Source: CAZIWX01 sp964543125 (GTDB lineage Bacteria; Fidelibacterota; UBA8477). Taken from it: a DNA stretch of 29,901 bases. The translations under genes and the position numbers were made by a program. The stretch spans positions 1 to 29,901 of the forward strand of contig CAZIWX010000021.1 in the NCBI GenBank assembly GCA_964543125.1, in the 5' to 3' direction. The notes below the pieces were generated by a model that had not been told where the DNA came from, did no database searches, and was given only the letters and a program-made list of their open reading frames with translations. Shown here one piece after another: positions 23,243 to 29,901 of the stretch (the stretch's first letter is position 1; the number at the start of each line of letters is the position of its first letter).

Positions 23243-24022
23243 CTAATTGTATTGTTTCTCGGTTGCAAGGCGTGCTTCCTGAGTCCAGGCAGCCAAGCTG
23301 CCAAAAATCATGAGGAGCAGAAACGGCAGCAGCAGGAACCCTTTGGACACGATAACCAGGACTACCAAAACCAGTGTTAAAATAAATTTCCAGCTGTCAT
23401 GCCAACCACCGCGTAACGAAAAACGGGGAAATTTCGGGAATGGCATTTTGGACAAGAGCAGAAATGAAATGATGATGACGAAGGGTAAAGCGATCCGGGC
23501 ATCCCCTACTGTATTGCGCGGCGTCCAGTGTAGCCACGGGTATTGATGAAGCTGGCTAAAGAACAAATAAATTCCGATAATGCACAGGGCCCCCATGGGC
23601 GTAGGCATGCCGATGAACCGGTTCTTTTGACTATTGGCGGCTTCCAGATTGAATTTAGCTAAGCGGATGGATCCCAACATGAGCGGAAAAAACGCAAAGA
23701 AGCCCCCCACTAGAAAACCCAAATCCTGTGACCAGACTTTATATACAAATACTGAGGGTGCGGCACAAAATGTGATGATATCCGCCAAAGAATCGAATTG
23801 TATCCCAAAATCAGACGTTGACCCCAGAGCACGCGCTAATTTTCCATCAAAACTATCAAAGAGCGCACCCAGGAGGATAAACCATGCTGCCGCGGAAAAG
23901 TTATTTTGAAAAGACGCCAGGATCGATAGGAATCCAAAAAACATGTTTAAGATCGTGAAGGCGCTGGGGATAAATCTTCGCCGGTTACCACGCTGATGAT
24001 TTTCAGAATGAGCCAATTGCAT
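23243..24022 (-). CDS. pssA: CDP-diacylglycerol-serine O-phosphatidyltransferase
   Basis: A 259-residue membrane enzyme that joins CDP-diacylglycerol and serine to make phosphatidylserine. The CDP-alcohol phosphatidyltransferase motif is complete: Asp56, Asp59-Gly60, Ala63-Arg64, Gly73, Asp77 and Asp81 (spanning DSFDGKLAR to FDSLAD). Several hydrophobic helices follow. I chose ATG 24022, one base after the psd stop and preceded by AAGGTG. An in-frame ATG at 24082 would extend 20 residues into psd. The neighbouring decarboxylase uses its product, so the two genes form the phosphatidylethanolamine pathway. Confidence 0.93.
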   Translation of the reverse strand: MQLAHSENHQRGNRRRFIPSAFTILNMFFGFLSILASFQNNFSAAAWFILLGALFDSFDGKLARALGSTSDFGIQFDSLADIITFCAAPSVFVYKVWSQDLGFLVGGFFAFFPLMLGSIRLAKFNLEAANSQKNRFIGMPTPMGALCIIGIYLFFSQLHQYPWLHWTPRNTVGDARIALPFVIIISFLLLSKMPFPKFPRFSLRGGWHDSWKFILTLVLVVLVIVSKGFLLLPFLLLMIFGSLAAWTQEARLATEKQYN

Positions 24023-24023
24023 T

Positions 24024-24674
24024 TTAATGTTCACCTTTCTGCTGGCGTGTGGCCAGAATAGTAATCCCACCTCTAACGGCATCGCCCGGTTTGACTAAAA
24101 TATTACAGTCAACCGGGATGAAAACATCCATGCGACTGCCAAATTTTATCAACCCGTAGCGCGAACCCTGTTTCACCTCATCGCCAACTTGCAGATAATT
24201 GATAATACGGCGGGCAACCACGCCGGAAATTTGTGAAAATTTTATTTTAAGGTACTCGTTGGCCAGGCTTACAACTGATTGTTCATTTACTTCGGAAGCA
24301 TTTTCCGCAAAGGCGGCCTTAAATAAACCGGGCCGGTACTGCACGTGTTCAACCTTACCGCGAATGGGTGTCCGATTGATGTGGACATTGAGCGGTGATA
24401 AAAACAGGGTAATTAATCGAGCGTCGCCCACATAGTTGTCGTCCACCGATTTTAAGGAGACAATGGTTCCATCTCCGGGACTAAGAATATGATCGTCATT
24501 TTCCAAAATTTTCCGCTGCGGATCACGAAAAAAGTATAAAGTAAACGCCAAAAAAAGGCCGGAGATGATTGCCAGAGCCTGCCAAACCGGGCCGGAGTAA
24601 AAAAAATGCACCAGGCTGAAGCTCGTAGTTAAAATGAGGGCAATAATAATATTGATGATACCTTCTCGAGCCAT
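24024..24674 (-). CDS. psd: Phosphatidylserine decarboxylase proenzyme
   Basis: A 216-residue pyruvoyl-dependent decarboxylase of the short type that converts phosphatidylserine to phosphatidylethanolamine. Two N-terminal hydrophobic helices are followed by the core: SPGDGTIV (about 65-72), FLSPLNVHINRTPI (about 91-104) with the conserved His, and the processing site Gly179-Ser180 in IKFGSRMDVFIP. Cleavage there yields the beta chain and the pyruvoyl-bearing alpha chain. The start ATG at 24674 gives the typical MAREG beginning. It is translationally linked to pssA (1 nt gap). Confidence 0.93.
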   Translation of the reverse strand: MAREGIINIIIALILTTSFSLVHFFYSGPVWQALAIISGLFLAFTLYFFRDPQRKILENDDHILSPGDGTIVSLKSVDDNYVGDARLITLFLSPLNVHINRTPIRGKVEHVQYRPGLFKAAFAENASEVNEQSVVSLANEYLKIKFSQISGVVARRIINYLQVGDEVKQGSRYGLIKFGSRMDVFIPVDCNILVKPGDAVRGGITILATRQQKGEH

Positions 24675-24744
24675 AATTCAATTGTTTTTCGAGTGAGCTA
24701 TTTTTCTCCGGTGTCGTTTCGATCATTCATTTATTTTGCGCTGA

Positions 24745-24773
24745 AATATAGCTGATGCAAGGTGACAATCCAA
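24745..24773 (-). promoter_or_regulatory. Possible promoter of psd-pssA
   Basis: Reading the - strand, TTGGAT (24773-24768) and TATATT (24750-24745) are 17 bp apart. The -10 box matches 5/6 of the sigma70 consensus and the -35 box 3/6. It lies in the 156 bp gap between htrA and psd and would give a leader of about 65 nt. Confidence 0.35.
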
Positions 24774-24830
24774 AGTCTCTGGAGCATTCAGCAAAGTATA
24801 TAAGTGTCGTAATAACAACCCTGTTTTAAG

Positions 24831-26057
24831 CTATTTCTTGGATTCCAGAGCCACTTCGAAATCTTGCTGCTCGCCATCCCGCTGAACGCGTAGCACCACA
24901 TGATCACCTCGCCGCAAATCGCTCTCGCGAATGTAATTAAATATGTCCTGGGTAGTACGCACGCGTTGCCGGTCAATCCCGATAATTATATCACCAATTT
25001 TTAACCCGGCGCTTTCGGCCGGAGAATCTTTATCTATATCAACCACAATCACGCCCGAATTGGGTTCTACGTGCAGAACATAAGCCAGATAATTGTCAAT
25101 ATTTTGGATCGATAGGCCGGTAGTATAGGTGCGATCGATGAATCCTTTGCTGCGCAGCTCTTTCACAATCGCGACAGCACTATTGATGGGCATGGCGAAA
25201 CCAATACCGATGGAACCCATTGACTCACCACCACCAGTGAATATAAAGGTATTTATCCCTACTACCTTACCGTCGGCGGTGACTAAAGGTCCACCACTAT
25301 TCCCGGAATTGATGGCGGCGTCGGTTTGGATCATATTTTGGTAGAGTCGACCCGATCGTTGGATTCCGAAATCCATGTGGATACTGGAAACGATGCCCAC
25401 CGTGGCAATGGGTTCGCGGCTTTCACTGAATAATCCAAATGGATTCCCAAGTGCTACAACCCATTCCCCCAAGAGGATCTCATCCGAATTCCCGGTTTCG
25501 ATATATGAAAAAGTTTCATCGGACTTAATATGGACAAGTGCTACATCGGTTTTTTGATCAATGCCCACTAATTCGGCCGGATATTGTTTCCCGCCAGCTA
25601 AGATAACGGTGATATCGGATGCACCCTCCACCACGTGGGCATTGGTTATGATGTAGCCGGTCGGATCATAAATAAATCCCGATCCCAAGGACTTTACTTT
25701 TCGGGCATACCATTCCGGCAACAACATGCGAAAAAGCGGATCATTGGCAAAGGGTGAAGTAGTGTATCGAATCGCATTAACGGTTATTCCCACCACTGCC
25801 GGAGCGACCTTTTCAATTGCCTTGGTAATCGCGGTTTGGCGGGAATGATCAAGCGCTTGTTGCGGCCAGGTATTTTCGGAGATTTCCTTAGCCGGTAAAG
25901 CATTTTCCGCGTTATCTGCATTCTCCGCCAGTTCTCCACCTTCAGCCGTATCCATTAGTTTCCACTGCCGTACTTCGTGAAGCGTTAGCGTGAAAGCCAA
26001 CATGGCAATCGTTAAAGTGGTTAGAAAAATACTCAGTCGTTTAAATAAACTATTCAT
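24831..26057 (-). CDS. htrA: HtrA/Deg-type periplasmic serine protease with one PDZ domain
   Basis: A 408-residue S1C-family protease. An uncleaved or cleaved N-terminal helix (about 7-26) is followed by a low-complexity Ala/Glu/Asn linker (about 38-56), the trypsin-like domain (about 75-305) and a C-terminal PDZ domain (about 310-405). The triad is His141 (TNAHVVEG), Asp171 (KTDVALV) and Ser254 (NSGNSGGP). HtrA proteins degrade or refold damaged envelope proteins. The single PDZ suggests a DegS/HtrA type. ATG 26057 has AGGTG upstream. The gene is flanked by 156 and 163 bp gaps, so it is probably its own transcription unit. Confidence 0.93.
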   Translation of the reverse strand: MNSLFKRLSIFLTTLTIAMLAFTLTLHEVRQWKLMDTAEGGELAENADNAENALPAKEISENTWPQQALDHSRQTAITKAIEKVAPAVVGITVNAIRYTTSPFANDPLFRMLLPEWYARKVKSLGSGFIYDPTGYIITNAHVVEGASDITVILAGGKQYPAELVGIDQKTDVALVHIKSDETFSYIETGNSDEILLGEWVVALGNPFGLFSESREPIATVGIVSSIHMDFGIQRSGRLYQNMIQTDAAINSGNSGGPLVTADGKVVGINTFIFTGGGESMGSIGIGFAMPINSAVAIVKELRSKGFIDRTYTTGLSIQNIDNYLAYVLHVEPNSGVIVVDIDKDSPAESAGLKIGDIIIGIDRQRVRTTQDIFNYIRESDLRRGDHVVLRVQRDGEQQDFEVALESKK

Positions 26058-26220
26058 TTGTATCTCACCTGTCCTTCATAGCGTCCATTTAAAATTTAAC
26101 TCAAGTAGAATAGTTCGCCTGTAAATATTTTCAAATAATAAGGAGGCAAATCCGAATTGTTTTCAGAGCGGATCGAAAATACGACCAACCTTTGGACGGT
26201 CTCCATCCTTTGACCGGTAA

Positions 26221-27174
26221 TTATAAAAAGAAATTTCGATACCACTCCACAAAACTTTTTAAGCCTGAACTCATATTCGTCTCCGGAACATAGCCATAAG
26301 TTTTTCGCGCATGTGAAATATCAGCAAAGGTCCGATCAACATCACCCTTCTGCGAGGGATAAAATTCGAGGTTTGCCCTTTTCCCGGTAGCGGTTTCCAG
26401 CAATTGGATCAGGTCAATGAGTTTAGTGGTCTGACTTTCGCCCAGATTCACGATATCGAGAGCCTGAATCCCGTCCATCACGGCCAGAACACCGGCTACA
26501 ATGTCATCGATATAGGTATAGTCACGATAGGTTTGTCCATCACCGTATAATTGGATAACTTCGCCGGCCAAAAGCGCCCGGGTGAACTTGTGAATTGCCA
26601 TCTCCGGACGCTGCCGGGGACCGTAGACGGTGAAAAATCGTAACCCCGCGGTAGGTATTCCCGAAAGGTTATACCAAGTCAAGGCTTGCTTCTCGTTGGC
26701 TCGTTTGGTAGCTGCATAAATCGATATGGGATGATCAATATTGGCGGATTCGGAGAATGGAACTTTGGGATTATTACCATAAACACTGGAGGAAGAGGCA
26801 TACAGAATTTTTTCCACCCCATGCTTATGGGCAGCTCGGAAAACCGCATTTGTACCATTCAGATTCACATCAGTATATAATGCCGGGTTCACAAAACTGG
26901 GTCTGACACCTGCCATTGCAGCAAGATGCAGAACAATCCGGGGCCTGGTTTCAGTAAATATTTTCTCCAATAGCGCCGCATCGCGAATATCGCCCTCGTA
27001 AAATCGGATCTGGTTTTGGAATTGATTGAGATTGCGTCGCTTGATTTCGGGATCATAAAAAGGGCTAAAATTATCAATCCCAACGATGGAGTGACCAGCA
27101 GCCTGAAGCGCTTCGGCACAATGACTCCCGATGAATCCCGCAACACCGGTGATGAAAATATTCGCTGGTTGCAT
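26221..27174 (-). CDS. NAD-dependent sugar epimerase, UDP-glucuronate 4-epimerase-like
   Basis: A 317-residue short-chain dehydrogenase-type epimerase. The NAD-binding GVAGFIGSH (8-16) is at the N-terminus. The catalytic Tyr-Lys pair is in SIYAATK and the Ser in ASSSSVYGN. NFSPFYDPEIKRRNL, AAMAGVRPSFVNP and GLRFFTVYGPRQRPEMAI are typical of the UDP-glucuronate 4-epimerase group, which makes UDP-galacturonate for surface polysaccharide. The exact substrate is inferred. I chose ATG 27174, one base after the truA stop, because it begins right at the Rossmann fold. ATG-like codons further upstream would overlap truA. No other polysaccharide genes are in the window. Confidence 0.85.
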   Translation of the reverse strand: MQPANIFITGVAGFIGSHCAEALQAAGHSIVGIDNFSPFYDPEIKRRNLNQFQNQIRFYEGDIRDAALLEKIFTETRPRIVLHLAAMAGVRPSFVNPALYTDVNLNGTNAVFRAAHKHGVEKILYASSSSVYGNNPKVPFSESANIDHPISIYAATKRANEKQALTWYNLSGIPTAGLRFFTVYGPRQRPEMAIHKFTRALLAGEVIQLYGDGQTYRDYTYIDDIVAGVLAVMDGIQALDIVNLGESQTTKLIDLIQLLETATGKRANLEFYPSQKGDVDRTFADISHARKTYGYVPETNMSSGLKSFVEWYRNFFL

Positions 27175-27175
27175 A

Positions 27176-27928
27176 TTAATCCTTAAACAATCTAAATTTT
27201 TCGGGATAATCAACATGGTCCAAAATCAGCCCTTTGGCCGGTGCGGTAAAAGTGTTCGCCTGATGCGTAGGATGTTGCAATAGATTCAGCATATCCGCTA
27301 ATTTCCAGTGGTCCCGGGCGATTTCAACCATGGTCCCCACCAACATGCGCACCATGTGATGTAAAAAGCGTGTTCCGGCAATTAAAAATAGATGCTCCTG
27401 CTCCCGATGCTGCCACTCTGACCGGTGGATGGCGCAGATCATATTCTCCGTGTCAGTGCTGGCTGCACAAAAGCTGGTGAAATTGTGTTCACCCCGTATG
27501 ACCTGTGAACATTCATCCAATTTTGAGGCATCAAGTGCATATTTTGAATACCAGACGAATCGACGCTTAATTGCTACCGGCTGAGTTGAAATTGAGTATC
27601 GGTAATTTCGTTTCACCGCGGAATACCGGGCATGGAAGCTTTCACCCACCGCCTGAGCCCGGATGATGCGGATATCGGGCGGGAGCTTGGTATTGACGGC
27701 GCCGGGTAATCTCTGAACTGGCAAATTCAGATTCGCATCAAAATGAGCAACCTGCCCCCGGGCATGGACACCGGCATCGGTTCGCCCGGAACCTGTAAGC
27801 TTGATTTCCTGCTGAAGCACTCGACTCAGAGCAGCTTCGATGCTGCCCTGAAGCGTGACCCCGGCAGGCTGGTTTTGCCACCCCTGGTAAGATTTGCCAT
27901 CATATTCAATCAAAAGTGCGAGGCGCAT
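27176..27928 (-). CDS. truA: tRNA pseudouridine synthase A
   Basis: TruA makes pseudouridine at positions 38-40 of the tRNA anticodon stem. The 250-residue length is normal. The catalytic Asp is in GSGRTDAGVHARGQVAHFD, and YDGKSYQGWQNQPAG at the start and FLHHMVRMLVGTMVEIARDHW near the end are family signatures. ATG 27928 overlaps ecfT by 23 nt, so translation is coupled. An ecfT-truA junction also occurs in Firmicutes, which supports both calls. Confidence 0.96.
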   Translation of the reverse strand: MRLALLIEYDGKSYQGWQNQPAGVTLQGSIEAALSRVLQQEIKLTGSGRTDAGVHARGQVAHFDANLNLPVQRLPGAVNTKLPPDIRIIRAQAVGESFHARYSAVKRNYRYSISTQPVAIKRRFVWYSKYALDASKLDECSQVIRGEHNFTSFCAASTDTENMICAIHRSEWQHREQEHLFLIAGTRFLHHMVRMLVGTMVEIARDHWKLADMLNLLQHPTHQANTFTAPAKGLILDHVDYPEKFRLFKD

Positions 27929-28730
27929 TGATATTATCCCTGCTCAATAAGCGTGTTAATCCGATCCAGACAGAAAAAATCAGCCAGAAAAAAAATAAGG
28001 GCTTTTGGAAAATCCAGGTTAACAAGCCAATGCCGCTCCACAAAATGGCATAAAACATATCGTCTGCTGTAAAATCAGCAGCGCGCGGGATGGTCCATCC
28101 TCGCAATGCCAGCGATTCCCCGATCTGTAAGGCATCAACAATAATTCGGCTGATTAACGCGTTATAATGAATCTGTAAATCACGAATCTTAGCTCTCAAC
28201 CCGGTGTTGTCAGCCCGGTGTCCTTTGAACAAGGCTAATGTCTCCCGGACATTCTGATTACTCTGCTTTACCAGTGGAAAAAATCGCAGGATCAACGGCA
28301 GAAGCATCCTGAATTTGATAACCGGAAATCCCAGTAGTTTTAGAGGTGCTGACAGTTGTCCAATATTTTGATAAACCAAAGGATTTGTCATTTTAGGATA
28401 CATGGCGCTAATGGCGAGAAACGGCGTTGCCAGGCGAAGTAAACCTTTAAGTAGTGGCCACCAATCCTGAAAATTAAAGTGTCCGGCCCAAGCCGCGGAA
28501 ACCAGGGGGCGGTAGAAGGGCGTTAGCAGGAGTTGAATCATGAGCATAAACAACAAAATCGGAGCGAGACGTAACAGCCATATTTTCCATGAAACCCGGT
28601 TAACGGCCAGGCCAATAAGCGCGATCAGAAACCAGGCTAATTGCCACACCGGATTTTCTACAAACCAGAGTGATGCCAGTACTAACAGACCAGCGTGAAA
28701 GAGGAACCAAACCTTGCCCATGGCCGCCAT
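27906..28730 (-). CDS. ecfT: Energy-coupling factor transporter transmembrane protein EcfT (CbiQ family)
   Basis: A 274-residue polytopic protein with about six hydrophobic helices. The coupling helices that contact the ATPases appear as two Arg-containing loops, around FKGHRAD (about 188-194) and ESLALRGW (about 226-233). EcfT joins two EcfA ATPases and an S component to import vitamins or metals. No ecfA or S-component gene is in the window, so the partners must be elsewhere. ATG 28730 starts 4 nt after the stop of the preceding gene. ATG 28721 is also possible. Confidence 0.78.
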   Translation of the reverse strand: MAAMGKVWFLFHAGLLVLASLWFVENPVWQLAWFLIALIGLAVNRVSWKIWLLRLAPILLFMLMIQLLLTPFYRPLVSAAWAGHFNFQDWWPLLKGLLRLATPFLAISAMYPKMTNPLVYQNIGQLSAPLKLLGFPVIKFRMLLPLILRFFPLVKQSNQNVRETLALFKGHRADNTGLRAKIRDLQIHYNALISRIIVDALQIGESLALRGWTIPRAADFTADDMFYAILWSGIGLLTWIFQKPLFFFWLIFSVWIGLTRLLSRDNINAPRTFD

Positions 28731-28734
28731 TCAT

Positions 28735-29376
28735 TTAGAAATTCAAAGTAAATTGTAAACCACCTTGATTGCCTTGGATGATCGGCGCCGCCTTCAACCC
28801 CAGACGATGCTGTTGCAGCCATAAAACATCAATGGCGCTGGCAAAGTGATTTATCGTTACCGCACCCAGCATATAGACCGCAAAATTTTGGTATAAATTA
28901 CGGCTGAATTTAAGGTCCTTATACCGCTGGCGATTGGCATTGTTGTTCCAACTCCAAGCGTATGTGCCATCCGTGACCGGGTAAAGCATGTCACTTTGTC
29001 GATCGCGCAACATTTGATCATTGTAGTCGGCAAGTGAATTGTATTTCCCGATGTCATCGAAATAATGACTGGACTTACCTACGGGTTTAACGCCGGCATT
29101 TTGCACGGCAAACTCAATCATGTTATCATGGTTGCGCCGGGCTAACACACCCAGCAATCCGTATCCCATCCACAACACAGTTTCAGTGGTAAGAAATGCG
29201 TTTCCACGCGGGTCCTGATTTAGACTTCGCTCACCCCAGCCCGGTAGAATTAAGCTCCGCAGGAAGGCCGGGCCAACCGGAGGCAACATATTTTGTGCCG
29301 GAGTTTGAGCATTCAACGTCGAAAAAACATTCATAAGGACTAAGAGTGAAATCAGATATTTTACCGGAAACCGCAT
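28735..29376 (-). CDS. DUF5683-like membrane protein
   Basis: A 213-residue protein: signal peptide (1-23, ending NAQ), the motif SLILPGWGERSLNQDPRGNAF (about 41-61) and at least two hydrophobic segments (about 60-80 and 165-180), ending in LQFTLNF, a terminal phenylalanine typical of outer membrane strands. The PGWGQ-like box followed by a helix resembles DUF5683 and related families of unknown function. It starts at ATG 29376, preceded by AAGGGG and one base after the stop of the upstream partial gene. Confidence 0.65.
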   Translation of the reverse strand: MRFPVKYLISLLVLMNVFSTLNAQTPAQNMLPPVGPAFLRSLILPGWGERSLNQDPRGNAFLTTETVLWMGYGLLGVLARRNHDNMIEFAVQNAGVKPVGKSSHYFDDIGKYNSLADYNDQMLRDRQSDMLYPVTDGTYAWSWNNNANRQRYKDLKFSRNLYQNFAVYMLGAVTINHFASAIDVLWLQQHRLGLKAAPIIQGNQGGLQFTLNF

Positions 29377-29377
29377 A

Positions 29378-29901
29378 TTAACCCCTTATAAAATAGAGTA
29401 GTGTCGCCAAGATTAGAATCGCTGAACTAATCACGAGCATCTGCCGGGTGGGCAGGTCTGAAACGGGAAAATGGACGCGTGGTTCCACCACAAATGGGTC
29501 ACTCAGAACAAAAGTCAGGTCCCTTTCGTCAAATGTATCCGCACGCTGATTCTCCAGGCGTTCATTTTTAATCAGAGTATGGGATATCTTCTCCCGGGTG
29601 AGCAAATCAAAAGCTGCTTTCATAGTTCGGGAATAACGGCTTTCGCCGTTGTCGTCAATCCCGGCGCGGGTAATGTTGAAATCCAATCGTGGGTTCTGAA
29701 TTTTAATGATAATGGCATGCGCCGGATCGCGATTCTGATTGTAGGAATGCCCTTGAATATACTCGCCCAGCTTTTGTGCATAATAGGCTGCAATTTCATC
29801 TTCCCGATCCCATTCCAGAGTATACCCGTAGGTGACTTCCTTGTTTTGTTCAACCCAGGGCGCCCAGATCTCATCCAGTAATTGACCGGCAAAATCGTTA
29901 T
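29378..29901 (-). CDS. Unknown protein with a C-terminal membrane anchor, 5'-truncated
   Basis: One frame stays open from the right edge of the window to a TAA at 29380-29378, giving at least 174 residues with no start inside. The visible part is soluble and charged (QNKEVTYGYTLEWDRED, AYYAQKLGEYIQGHSY, NPRLDFNITRAGIDDNG) and ends in one hydrophobic helix, about the last 22 residues, with a short IRG tail. The topology suggests a protein anchored by its C-terminus. I do not recognise the family. An apparent TTG start at 29686 would drop half of it and is not needed. It is 1 nt from the DUF5683-like gene, so they are probably co-transcribed. Confidence 0.6.
   Translation of the reverse strand, partial: NDFAGQLLDEIWAPWVEQNKEVTYGYTLEWDREDEIAAYYAQKLGEYIQGHSYNQNRDPAHAIIIKIQNPRLDFNITRAGIDDNGESRYSRTMKAAFDLLTREKISHTLIKNERLENQRADTFDERDLTFVLSDPFVVEPRVHFPVSDLPTRQMLVISSAILILATLLYFIRG

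Noticed and set aside
29471..29881. + strand open frame of 136 codons at the right edge
   Set aside because: It is antisense to the partial - strand gene, which continues to the window edge and has a sensible membrane anchor and tight spacing to its neighbour.
1..29901. tRNA, rRNA, CRISPR or transposase features
   Set aside because: I saw no regularly spaced repeats, tRNA-like stem-loop sets, rRNA segments or transposase motifs; gene spacing leaves almost no room for them.

Overview
The window is a 29.9 kb piece of bacterial chromosome of intermediate GC. It looks like a member of the FCB group (Bacteroidetes/Calditrichota/Marinimicrobia-like lineages). The signs are a TonB-dependent receptor with an N-terminal carboxypeptidase-regulatory-like domain, a Bat (aerotolerance) operon of VWA and TPR proteins, a LolA-like carrier next to FtsK, a DUF4321 protein and a NusG paralogue. 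I cannot assign a phylum with certainty. Both ends cut through genes, so the window resembles a whole contig or a slice of one.

Positions 1-2139 are on the + strand and look accessory: two consecutive CPBP-family membrane proteins (the first cut by the edge), a 329 bp gap with a possible gene remnant and a hairpin, and a VapBC toxin-antitoxin pair behind a near-consensus sigma70 promoter that carries a palindromic operator. Everything from 2301 to 29901 is on the - strand and mostly housekeeping, packed with 1-20 nt gaps or overlaps.

In transcription order (from high to low coordinates) the - strand holds: an unknown membrane-anchored protein (cut), a DUF5683-like protein, ecfT, truA and a UDP-glucuronate 4-epimerase-like gene; an HtrA protease; a phospholipid block (psd, pssA, a DUF4321 protein); tatA and a short gatA; the Bat block batA-batB-batC-batD-batE, followed by a SPOR-domain protein; yebC-ruvC-ruvA, a NusG paralogue and lutA-lutB-lutC; gcvT, ftsK, lolA and a flippase-like protein; and finally a TonB-dependent receptor. 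Functionally the window covers the cell envelope (lipid synthesis, lipoprotein transport, flippase, periplasmic protease, Tat export), Holliday-junction processing and chromosome segregation, lactate oxidation, one-carbon metabolism and RNA modification.

No new biological system stands out. The most useful observations concern gene boundaries. ftsK has an in-frame extension encoding its missing first membrane helix, but no ATG/GTG/TTG: the best start is ATC, 7 nt after AGGA. ruvC regains its catalytic Asp7 only with a CTG start, 7 nt after GGAG. The TonB receptor has signal-peptide-like sequence upstream of its first canonical start. batC and batD are separated only by a single in-frame TAA. 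gatA lacks about 32 N-terminal residues while keeping its catalytic triad. The first 33 bases contain only T and G, exactly where a catalytic Glu-Glu pair should be encoded, which points to a contig-edge artefact.
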